A stretch of 64,000 nucleotides of DNA. Origin: Streptomyces sp. Edi2 (GTDB lineage Bacteria; Actinomycetota; Actinomycetes; Streptomycetales; Streptomycetaceae). The number at the start of each line of letters is the position of its first letter. The stretch's first letter is position 1. The notes under the pieces are model-generated. The model worked only from the letters and a program-made list of their open reading frames with translations, was not told the DNA's origin and did no database searches. Location of the stretch: assembly GCF_040253635.1 (NCBI RefSeq), contig NZ_JBEJGX010000003.1:7527501-7591500 (forward strand). The letters run 5' to 3'. The position numbers and the translations under genes are program-made. Of this stretch, positions 41,964 through 50,093 are shown piece by piece.

Positions 41964-43631
41964 TCACGCACCGAGCGGGTACCAGCAGATGCGCAGTACC
42001 ACGTTGCCGTCCGCACTGGCCACATCGTCGATGTCCAGGACCCACAAGGACACTTCGGTGTCTTTGGCGACGGGAATCGACATGTGGTCGTAAACCCCCT
42101 GGGTGCTCTGTTGCGTCTTCTTCCCGTGGGCCACGAGGTCAAGGTAGTAGGTCTTTCCCGGCACGGCGACCTGTACCCGGTGCTTACGCCCGTGCTTCTC
42201 GTCGTCACTGAACCACTCGAAACTCGCCGCCTCAATGGCGAGCACGCCGTTCTTGGGTGCCGTCATTCTCCATCTGCTGTTCTCCCGCGGCTTCCTTTGC
42301 GTCACCCCGTATTCCGTCACCGTGGGGGTGGCGAACAAAGGCTTCGCGAAAGAGATGTCTCCATTGGCCGTGATGCGTCCGCCGGCCGTGATGGCACCCG
42401 CGGTCAGAGTCTTGTCGGCCTTCACCGTGAGACCGTTATTGGCGGAGATGAGTCCACTGGCCGTGATGGCGGCTGCGGTCAGAGTCTGGCCGGTGGGGAC
42501 AGTGATGCCCTTGTTTCCGGTGACGGTTCCGTCGGCGGTTAGTGCGCCTTTGATCGTGACGCCCTTCTCGTCCTTATCGATGGTCAGCGCTTCGTTGACA
42601 AGACCACGGATGTCCCTGACGCGGAGAACCTTGCCGCCGGTCACCGTGGCGTGCGCATTGATCCGGACATCAGCGTTGAGGTCTGTTTCGCCGTTGACGG
42701 CGAGTTTGCCTCCGACGGTGAGTTTGTTGGTGCCGGTGATGGTGACGTCTCCCTCGAACGTGGTGGCGCGGGCCCAGGTCTTCTTGCCGTCCTTGTTGTC
42801 GGCGGTGAAGGTGTCGGTGACACTGATCTTGTCGGTGGCAGTGAGGGTTTTGGCGGCGATGTCGGGGTTCTTCACCGTGACGGTGGTGGATAGATAAAGG
42901 CTCACCGGCCGGTTGTTCGCGTCCTTTCCGCGGGCCTCAAGGACGAAGGTCGTCGTGTCGGTCAGGGCATGGGTCTCGCGGCTTCGGCCGGTGACCTTGG
43001 TCGGGGTTTCCGAGCGGCCGTCCCACAGGTAGTACTCGGTACCCGCCTCGCTCCCCTCCCAACGCAGTACCGTCTTGAGGCCGTTGGCCACCTGCGGCTT
43101 CTCGCAGGAGAAGCTACGGAGGAAGAAGGAGCCGGGAATTTCCATCACTTTCTCCACGGGGTCGACGGAGAGGGGGCGGTCGTCCCAGTCACCGTCACCG
43201 GTGAAAGCCGTGTACGCCGAGACAGTGATCTGGGCATGGCCGGGAGCGCGGGTGACGGGAATGGAGGAGAGGATGAGTGTGAATCGCTGCCCGGCGCCGA
43301 AGGTGATCTGACCGCCGGGGCCTTCGGGTGTGCAGACGAAGGTGGCAGCACCCGCAGTGAGTTGGGGGACGATCCGCCAGGCCTGGCCCGGGCGGCTGTA
43401 GTTGTAGTGGATGGCGTCGCCCCTGCTGGCGAGGTCGGTGGCGGCGGAGCCTACGGGCAGGGTGACCGTGATCCGTCGGCACCTGACGGGGGCGCTGCCC
43501 TCGGGTTTGGAGAAGGTGAGCTTGAGGACTCCGTTCTTGGTCTTGCTGGCGGTGGAGACGGGAAACCGCTGGGATGCGGGGTCCGGTTCGACATGGAGTA
43601 ACGGTGTGGAAGTGCTGGCGGTCGGCTCCAT
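41964..43631 (-). CDS. Tail-fibre-like protein with base domain, shaft and head (555 aa)
   Basis: ATG 43631 with AGAGG upstream. Four parts: a base domain (about 15-180: RCRRITVTLPVGSAATDL, FVCTPEGPGG, FGAGQRFTLILSSIPV) shared with the next two genes; a neck (180-290: YYLWDGRSETPTKVTG, SLYLSTTVTVKNPDI); a shaft (290-450) of short beta repeats such as GLTVKADKTLTAGAITAG and GRITANGDISF, as in trimeric phage fibres; and a head (about 455-555: RWRMTAPKNGVLAIEAASFE, YDHMSIPVAKDTEVSLWVLD) resembling a C1q-like knob. No signal peptide. It looks like a receptor-binding fibre. Last gene of the operon, 35 nt after its neighbour. Confidence 0.6.
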   Translation of the reverse strand: MEPTASTSTPLLHVEPDPASQRFPVSTASKTKNGVLKLTFSKPEGSAPVRCRRITVTLPVGSAATDLASRGDAIHYNYSRPGQAWRIVPQLTAGAATFVCTPEGPGGQITFGAGQRFTLILSSIPVTRAPGHAQITVSAYTAFTGDGDWDDRPLSVDPVEKVMEIPGSFFLRSFSCEKPQVANGLKTVLRWEGSEAGTEYYLWDGRSETPTKVTGRSRETHALTDTTTFVLEARGKDANNRPVSLYLSTTVTVKNPDIAAKTLTATDKISVTDTFTADNKDGKKTWARATTFEGDVTITGTNKLTVGGKLAVNGETDLNADVRINAHATVTGGKVLRVRDIRGLVNEALTIDKDEKGVTIKGALTADGTVTGNKGITVPTGQTLTAAAITASGLISANNGLTVKADKTLTAGAITAGGRITANGDISFAKPLFATPTVTEYGVTQRKPRENSRWRMTAPKNGVLAIEAASFEWFSDDEKHGRKHRVQVAVPGKTYYLDLVAHGKKTQQSTQGVYDHMSIPVAKDTEVSLWVLDIDDVASADGNVVLRICWYPLGA

Positions 43632-43666
43632 CAATACCTCTGTATTGGGGAATTCACGGGCTTGCG

Positions 43667-45007
43667 CTAGTTGAGGGTGACGCTGCCGTCGAATGTGGTC
43701 GTGTTCGCCGTTGTCTTCCTCGTCCTGCCGTTGGCGGCGAAGGTCGCGTCCACCTCCAGCTTGTCGGTCACGTCCAGCGTCTTCGCCGTGATGTCGGGGC
43801 CGTTCACGGTGACGGTCGTGGACAGGTAGTGATGGACCGTCTCATTGGCCGCGTTCCTGGTCTGGGCATTGAGTACGAAGGTGGTGGTGCGGGTGAGTTC
43901 GTGGGTGGGTTCGGTGTGCAGGCCCGACACCTGGGGTGGGTTGAGTTTCTTGGGCGCGTGGTCGTCCCAGGAGAGGTAGTACTCGGTGTTGCGGGGCGTG
44001 CCCTCCCACTGAAGAACCGTGGCCGTGCCGTGCGCGACCCTTGGCCTCTGGCACGAGAAGCGGTGGAAGTAGAACTCGTTGCCGGCCTTTTCGACGGGGG
44101 GCAGGGCAATGGGCCGGTCCGCCCAGGTCGCGGTTGTACTGACGGAGAAGTGGCGCATGCCGAAGAAGCCGGTGGGTGTGGTGCTGAGCCGCACCCGCAG
44201 GTACCGGGCCTCCACGGGTGTGGTGAGGGTGTGGTTGTTGACCGATTGCGAGGAGTTGAAGGTCCGTCGTTGCCAGCTGTTGGTGGCGCCGGTGGTGGAC
44301 GATTCCAGGACGGGTGTCCCGGATCGGTTGCCGCCGCCGGCAGTGCCGGTGAGCAGGTAGTAGCCGGTGACCGGCTGGACGGACCCGAGATCGAGGGTGA
44401 GGGTGCTGTTGATCGCCGGGGTGCCCTGGGTGCGGAATTCCGATGACCCGTCTCCCGCCAGGTTGCTCAAGGGGTAGGAGGGGTTGGCGGTCATGGTCGT
44501 GCTGAAGGTGCGCGCCGGGACCTCGCCGGTGCCGGTCGCCGTGGTCTCGGTCAGGGTGAGGCGCGCCGGGCCCTCGGCGCGGTTGATGGGGATGCTGGAG
44601 AGGATGAGGGTGAACTCGCGGCCGGCGCCGAAGGTGGTGTCGGCCGACGGCGTATCCGGTGTGCAGGTGAAGGTGAGGGCGGTGACCTCGGAAGGGGAGG
44701 TCGGCTCGGGTGGGGTCGTCTTCCGCTCGATGGTCCACTCGACGCCCGCGCTGTCGCGCGGGTAGTCATCGATGTCGTCGGCGTTGGCCGCATCGGTAGC
44801 GGCCACCAAATCGGTCCTGTTCGGGCCGACGGGAAGGGTGATGGTGAGCGCCCGGCACCGCACATCGGGACCGGAGCCGGGTTTGCGGAAGGTGAGGAAG
44901 AGGGTGCCCTTCTTGGTCTCCGTGGCCGTGGAGATGGAGAACTGGACGGGAACGGATTCGCCGACGGCCTGGAGCAGGGAGCCGGCCTGGGTGGCGGTCA
45001 GGTACAC
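43667..45007 (-). CDS. Shorter paralog: base domain, discoidin-like insert and neck (446 aa)
   Basis: GTG 45007 with GGAGG at 6 nt. The base domain (RCRALTITLPVGPNRTDL, FTCTPDTPSADTTFGAGREF, LILSSIPINRAEGPARLTL) aligns with the fibre gene. Next a coagulation-factor-5/8-like domain is inserted (about 180-290: LTLDLGSVQPVTGYYLLTGT, VEARYLRVRLSTTPTGFFGM). The neck follows (EYYLSWDDHAPKKLNPP, HYLSTTVTVNGPDITAKTLD). It stops at TTFDGSVTLN, precisely where the longer protein continues into its shaft. Thus it may be a shaftless version of the fibre protein. Confidence 0.6.
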   Translation of the reverse strand: MYLTATQAGSLLQAVGESVPVQFSISTATETKKGTLFLTFRKPGSGPDVRCRALTITLPVGPNRTDLVAATDAANADDIDDYPRDSAGVEWTIERKTTPPEPTSPSEVTALTFTCTPDTPSADTTFGAGREFTLILSSIPINRAEGPARLTLTETTATGTGEVPARTFSTTMTANPSYPLSNLAGDGSSEFRTQGTPAINSTLTLDLGSVQPVTGYYLLTGTAGGGNRSGTPVLESSTTGATNSWQRRTFNSSQSVNNHTLTTPVEARYLRVRLSTTPTGFFGMRHFSVSTTATWADRPIALPPVEKAGNEFYFHRFSCQRPRVAHGTATVLQWEGTPRNTEYYLSWDDHAPKKLNPPQVSGLHTEPTHELTRTTTFVLNAQTRNAANETVHHYLSTTVTVNGPDITAKTLDVTDKLEVDATFAANGRTRKTTANTTTFDGSVTLN

Positions 45008-45108
45008 GGAGGGCCTCCGTCGGCGCGGTGACAACGACCGCTCCGGGATGGTGGGTTCGCGGGTGAGGCGGCGGAAAGCGACTGGACGGCGGAGAGCGGC
45101 TGGGCGTC

Positions 45109-45612
45109 TCAGGCGACGTCATCCATGGCAATGACGGTGACCCGGAGTTCCGCCGAGTGGCGGGCCCGGGCGGCGGACTCGGTGGCGGTGTCATCGGTGA
45201 CGCGGATGGTGGTGGTGCCGTCCTGGGCGTCCAGGGGGATGTTGTCCAGGATGAGTGTGAAGGCCCAGGTGGCGTTGAAGACGGCTTCGTGCCGTGGGTT
45301 TTCGGGGGTGCAGGTGAAGACGGTGCGGTCGGGACGGGTCAACATCTTCCTGATGAGCCAGGTACGGGAGCCCGGCGCGCGGTAGGCGGTGTTGATGCGT
45401 TCGGGCCGGGTGGTGAGGGCCCTGGGGTGGGTGCCGGTGGGCACCTCGACGGTGATGCCACGGCAGGTGGCGGGTGCCTGGGCGGCGCCGGTGCGGGTGA
45501 CGGTGATGTCCAGGCGGCCCTGGCGGGGGTGGTGGGTGGTGGCGCGGGTCAGCGCGGTCGGGGTGGTGGCCAGGGCGTAGCTGAGGTGCGCGGTGGTGAC
45601 GGGTTCGGTCAA
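45109..45612 (-). CDS. Minimal paralog: base domain only (167 aa)
   Basis: TTG start at 45612, preceded by GGAAGGAAAG. The whole protein is one base domain (CRGITVEVPTGTHPRALTTR, TVFTCTPENPRHEAVF, WAFTLILDNIPLDAQDG), followed by a short tail ending VTVIAMDDVA. The conserved FTCTPE and FTLIL(S/D)(S/N)IP blocks link it to the 446- and 555-aa proteins. It sits 26 nt after the 1484-aa gene. Confidence 0.6.
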   Translation of the reverse strand: MTEPVTTAHLSYALATTPTALTRATTHHPRQGRLDITVTRTGAAQAPATCRGITVEVPTGTHPRALTTRPERINTAYRAPGSRTWLIRKMLTRPDRTVFTCTPENPRHEAVFNATWAFTLILDNIPLDAQDGTTTIRVTDDTATESAARARHSAELRVTVIAMDDVA

Positions 45613-45638
45613 GGGGCTTTCCTTCCGGCGGGCGCGGG

Positions 45639-48600
45639 TCAGGGCTGCGGGGTCGGCTCGGGGGCGGAGCCCGGGGTGGCCGGGTGGAGTTGGAGGTATC
45701 CCGCGCGCGCGGTGGGGTTCGGGTCGTCGGGGTGGGTGAGGTGATCGGCGGGCATCAGCGCGCGTTCGTCCCAGCCGGCGGCGTCGCCCTCGGTGGCATC
45801 GGGCTGGGCCCAGGACCAGGTGCCGTAGCGGACCGAGAGCGGGGGGATGACCAGTGCGTCGACGTCGGGGGTGACCTGAAGGCCGCGGATGACCACCGTG
45901 CTCTGGGAGGCTTCCGGTTCCATTCGTACGAAGCGCGCGGTCAGGGGCGGCACAACGGTGCCGTCCGCGGGCCAGTGCGGCTCTGCCGGGTTGGCGGTAT
46001 CGGCGGCGAGATCGGTCCACTCCTCACCGTCGGCCGATGCCTTCAGCCTCCGGACGGAGGGGATGCGCGCTCCGTCGGGCTCGCCGAGGAGGACCTGGAC
46101 GCCGGTGACCGGCTGGACGGTGCCCAGGTCGACGGTGACGGTGTCTCCGTTCCGGGGGGCCGAGCCGCTCTCGTACCAGGTGTCCGGCCTGCCGTCCAGG
46201 ATGAGGCCGACGGGCCCGGCTTCCGGTGTGCTGCTGCCGTGGCCGCCCGGAATAGTGGTGGCGGCCGTGCGCATGCTGCGGGTGGTGGCCAGCAGGGGGT
46301 TGAGCCGGAAGGATGCGCGGACGGCGGCGAGGGCCTGGTGGACCTGGTCGGCGTCGAGCCTGAGGCTGTGGACGGGGAGGATGTCCGTGGTGGCGTGGAC
46401 GGGCAGGTGGGGGTGGGCGAGGAGCGTCACATGACGGGTGACGCGGCCAAAGGCGCGGGCGGGCAGGGCAAGGTCTTCCCCGCTGACGGTCCCGATGTAG
46501 CCCGCACTGTTCCCGGCCGGCTGATGGGCGTGCAACAGGTCGTAGTCGACGGCCCGGTTGGGCTCGGCGCTGTAGTAGCCGATGAGTCCGTCGGCCAGCT
46601 TGTACGGGTCGCCCAGCCGGATCGCCCAGGTGTCCTGGGGGTAGTCCGCCGCGGGAGGGTCGAGGACGGTTGCCCATGAGGGGTCGGTGAGCGGGGGGCC
46701 GTCGAGCTCGAAGTCGAGATCGGCGCGGATCAGGGCGACCGGCCGGCCGATGAGGCGGAGGGGGAGGTGGTCGTCTTCCGGAGCCGGGTCGACGGTGGTC
46801 CTGAGGCTGGTGTCGATGGTGGTGAGCAGGGCCTTGAACGCGTCCGCGGAGCTCTCGCGGCCGGTCAACGCCGCCAAGAATCCGTGCAGTTGTGGGTGGT
46901 CGTCCTCGAACCGCTGATCGTCGAGCCGGAGATAGGGGGAGTGGGGGAGTAGGTTGTAGTCGGCGGCCTTGGTCCCGTCGACGGTGGTGAGGACGCGCAC
47001 TTCGCCCAGGGCCTGCCCGGTGGGCCCATAGACGCCGAGGGTCTGGTCGAGGTAGTTGGCCAGAAGCCAGCCCGCGACCGGTGAGCCCTGGCCCACCGCG
47101 GCCGGGGCGGCGGGGACGGGACTGAACGTGAGGCGGGTGTCCTGGAGGATCCGGGGCGGAAGCTGGAAGAAGCGTTGAGGATTGATCAACTCGGGTTCGG
47201 TGTACAGCTCCTTGCTGGGGGTCACCGTGGGGCTGGGCACCGGGTACTGGTCGTACCAGTTGCCGTCCTCGTCGCCGGAGGTGACCAGGTCCAGGGTGCG
47301 TCCGAAGCGGTCCATTACGCGCAGGCCGGTGAAGAAGAACTGTCCGGCCCTAATGGGCTGGAAGCGCCGCTGTCCGGGGCCCGCCCCGTCGGGTACATGA
47401 TTCTGGTCCCCGGTCAGCCGGGCCGCCTCCCCTTCGGTCGGTACCTGTGCCCCGCCGTCGAGCTGCAACAGCCAGTCGTTGAAGCCGTCGAGGGTCTGGG
47501 AGAGGATGTCGAGCTTCTCCAGCTCCTCGCGCAGCGCGGCGAGCGAGCGCGTGTCGGCATCGGGATAGGTGGTCATGTACCGGGCCAGTTGGGCGCGGGC
47601 GACATAGACCGTGGTGGGGGCGAGGTAGGAGCGGCCGCGGAACTGCCTGTGCAGTACGTTGCCTTCGCTCTCGGAGTCTGCCGGGAGGGTGCCGGTGCCG
47701 TTCCAGCGGTAGCCGTAGGAGTTCAGGCCGGTGTCTTTTTCCGGAGCCTGGAAGGTCCAGTGGCAGTCCTCGCCGGTGCGGTAGGGAGTGGGGAAGAAGT
47801 TGAGCTCCCACATCAGGAACATCGGCAGCCAGGGCTGGCGCCACGGTGCCGTGAACTCGGCCGGCGCTCCCTGTGCGTTGGCTTGGGGGTTTTCGAGGAG
47901 GTCGTGCAGGGCCGTGCTGCCCGGCGCGCCGGTGCGAGCGGCCCGTTCCAGGAGCGCGAACTCCTTGAGAAGGGCGGCGGCGGAGGCCGGCAGCGCGGGA
48001 ATGCCCGGGTTGTCCGGGTTCTCGGGTACGGGCGTCATGACGCCCTCCAGCTTGACGGCCTTGAGCAGGGTGGCGGGCAGCCGGCAGGGCAGCGGGTTGT
48101 CACTGTCGCGGGTCAGCGGCACGGTGCCGCCGCCGGTGCCCTCGATGAGCAGGACCGGATCGGCCGGCTTGTGGAAGCCGGCCTTGGGCAGGCGCTTGAG
48201 CCGAAGGTGCTCGGACAGTCCCTTGCCGGTGGCCCAGGCGTCGATGGCGTCCTGGTCGTCGCCCGGGGGCGGAAGCTCGCTGCGGAGGGCGTCGAGCTCG
48301 GCGAGCTGAGTCTGGACCGCCTTGGCGGCACCGTCGTTGGCGGGGTTGAGCTGCCAGGCGCAGGCGGCCTCGAAGTCGGCGGGCGCGTCGTCCGGACGCA
48401 GATGGGCGGGCACGTTCCGCAGCACCTCGCTCAGCCAGTACAGGGACCACACCCGCCACTGGCTCGCGGTCAGCTGGCGCAGGGCGGCGTCGTAACGGCT
48501 CTGGTCGGAGTTGAGCCTTGCCAGCCATGCGGGGCTGAGGTCCACGCCGCGACGCGTCGGCTGGGCATCGGGGTCCTCTACGGGGCGCGGAGCGATCTGC

Positions 48601-50093
48601 CAGCTGAAGCCGCCGTCCCGGCCGGAGAACCAGCTGCTGTGGGTGATCTCTTCCAGGTCGAGGTCCCCGTCGGCGCCGTCGAAGGTGTCCAGGGTGCCGT
48701 GGTAGAGGGCACTGAACAGCTCGGCGGTGCGCGGGGAGCGGGTCTGTCGGTTGACCAGTGCCGCGGCGGCCTCGCCGGTGCTGTGTCCCAGGGCGATCTT
48801 GAGTTGTGCACCGTTGACGGGGCGGTCGGGGTCCTCGGGTGCCTGACCGCGCTGCCATTCCAGGCCCAGCGCGGTGCCGCTGTATACGGTGCGGAGCTCG
48901 CCCTCGGGTGCCGCGGTGATCTCGACCTCGCGTACGGCGACCGGTTCGTCGCCGGCTTCCAGGAGGCACAGCTGAACGTAGCGGGCCGCGAAGGGGCCGG
49001 CGGGAACGTACTCGATGACGGGGCTTGCGGCCGCGAAGTCCTGGTGGTGGGCTTCGGGCCAGTCGGCGTTGTCCAGGGATGCCCGCAGGCGCACGGCGGG
49101 CAGCAGGTGTCCGCCGTCGAGATCGCCCGCGTGCACCCGGATGGCGCTGATCTGCTGCTCGCTGCCCAGGTCGATGGTGATCCAGCTGGAGTCGGCAGGG
49201 GGTTGGGCGCTGAGGTAGTAGGTGTCCGGGCGGCGGTCGAGTACGTGGTCGAGCGCGTGGGGTTCGGTGGTGCCCAGGGTGGTGGTGGCGCTGCGGCCGG
49301 CCATCGTCCAGCCCAGGGCCTGCATTACCTCGGCACGCGTTCCCTCGCTGTCCGGGGGCAGCAGGCCCGGGATGCGGGCAGCCTGTTCGAGGATGTCCTG
49401 GGTGGTGTCGCTGTACCAGCCGACGACCAGATAGCTCAGGGTGGCGTCGGGCGGATAACTGTCGCCCTCACTGCGGTCTTTGAGGTCTTCGAGATCGTCG
49501 TGCATCGAGAAGACGTTCTCGTGGTACGCCTGGTAGGCGGCGAAGGACGGCAGGCCCGCGCCGACCGCGGTCAGGAACAGCTCACGTCCTTCGGGCTCCC
49601 GCCAGGGGCCGTCGGCGAGTGAGTGGATATTGCCGAGCCAGTCGACCTCCGGCGTCTCCGCGCGCGGATTGAGGAAGCTGTTGATCGCTGTACGGCCGTC
49701 CCAGCCGTCGGGGTCGTCGCTGTAGAGGTAGTCGCTGTGCACGACCCAGCCCCTGGCCGGCTTGGCCGCGCCGCGCACCTGGGCGTAGCGGACGACCAGC
49801 CAGCGATTGGGCACCAGCGGGTAGGCGGTCTGCCCGGTGGCCTCGTCCACGACGCCTTCGGTCAGTGCCTCGGGAAGCTGCCACTGGATATGGACCCCTT
49901 CGTCCATCTGGACGTTCCCGCCGCTGAACGGCTCGGGTTCGGCGGCGCCCCGGCCGGTCCCCTCGATGGTGCCCAGCATGCCGTCGAAGCTGGGCTTGTA
50001 GCGATGGACGGGCTGGCTGCGCACCTTGTCGTTGACCAGGAGGGCGTGGACTTCGACCGGCACGATCAGGTCGGTGGTGTCGGTGGCGTTCAT
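45639..50093 (-). CDS. Giant protein with two discoidin-like domains (1484 aa)
   Basis: ATG 50093 overlaps the stop of the 904-aa gene (TGATG). No signal peptide. Two coagulation-factor-5/8-like beta sandwiches are seen: about 275-400 (HVLDRRPDTYYLSAQPPADS, WITIDLGSEQQISAIRVHAG) and about 1260-1385 (LILDGRPDTWYESGSAPRNG, VTVDLGTVQPVTGVQVLLG). The second closely resembles the insert in the 446-aa protein. The opening LIVPVEVHALLVNDKVRSQP and middle are unlike any family I know (for example YGYRWNGTGTLPADSESEG). Discoidin domains usually bind sugars or lipids, so surface binding is likely. I infer a structural rather than enzymatic role. Confidence 0.6.
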   Translation of the reverse strand: MNATDTTDLIVPVEVHALLVNDKVRSQPVHRYKPSFDGMLGTIEGTGRGAAEPEPFSGGNVQMDEGVHIQWQLPEALTEGVVDEATGQTAYPLVPNRWLVVRYAQVRGAAKPARGWVVHSDYLYSDDPDGWDGRTAINSFLNPRAETPEVDWLGNIHSLADGPWREPEGRELFLTAVGAGLPSFAAYQAYHENVFSMHDDLEDLKDRSEGDSYPPDATLSYLVVGWYSDTTQDILEQAARIPGLLPPDSEGTRAEVMQALGWTMAGRSATTTLGTTEPHALDHVLDRRPDTYYLSAQPPADSSWITIDLGSEQQISAIRVHAGDLDGGHLLPAVRLRASLDNADWPEAHHQDFAAASPVIEYVPAGPFAARYVQLCLLEAGDEPVAVREVEITAAPEGELRTVYSGTALGLEWQRGQAPEDPDRPVNGAQLKIALGHSTGEAAAALVNRQTRSPRTAELFSALYHGTLDTFDGADGDLDLEEITHSSWFSGRDGGFSWQIAPRPVEDPDAQPTRRGVDLSPAWLARLNSDQSRYDAALRQLTASQWRVWSLYWLSEVLRNVPAHLRPDDAPADFEAACAWQLNPANDGAAKAVQTQLAELDALRSELPPPGDDQDAIDAWATGKGLSEHLRLKRLPKAGFHKPADPVLLIEGTGGGTVPLTRDSDNPLPCRLPATLLKAVKLEGVMTPVPENPDNPGIPALPASAAALLKEFALLERAARTGAPGSTALHDLLENPQANAQGAPAEFTAPWRQPWLPMFLMWELNFFPTPYRTGEDCHWTFQAPEKDTGLNSYGYRWNGTGTLPADSESEGNVLHRQFRGRSYLAPTTVYVARAQLARYMTTYPDADTRSLAALREELEKLDILSQTLDGFNDWLLQLDGGAQVPTEGEAARLTGDQNHVPDGAGPGQRRFQPIRAGQFFFTGLRVMDRFGRTLDLVTSGDEDGNWYDQYPVPSPTVTPSKELYTEPELINPQRFFQLPPRILQDTRLTFSPVPAAPAAVGQGSPVAGWLLANYLDQTLGVYGPTGQALGEVRVLTTVDGTKAADYNLLPHSPYLRLDDQRFEDDHPQLHGFLAALTGRESSADAFKALLTTIDTSLRTTVDPAPEDDHLPLRLIGRPVALIRADLDFELDGPPLTDPSWATVLDPPAADYPQDTWAIRLGDPYKLADGLIGYYSAEPNRAVDYDLLHAHQPAGNSAGYIGTVSGEDLALPARAFGRVTRHVTLLAHPHLPVHATTDILPVHSLRLDADQVHQALAAVRASFRLNPLLATTRSMRTAATTIPGGHGSSTPEAGPVGLILDGRPDTWYESGSAPRNGDTVTVDLGTVQPVTGVQVLLGEPDGARIPSVRRLKASADGEEWTDLAADTANPAEPHWPADGTVVPPLTARFVRMEPEASQSTVVIRGLQVTPDVDALVIPPLSVRYGTWSWAQPDATEGDAAGWDERALMPADHLTHPDDPNPTARAGYLQLHPATPGSAPEPTPQP

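Noticed and set aside
43667-45007. Programmed frameshift joining the 446-aa gene to the fibre shaft
   Set aside because: The 446-aa gene ends with a normal stop and the next gene has its own ribosome binding site and a complete base domain, so two separate proteins are simpler.
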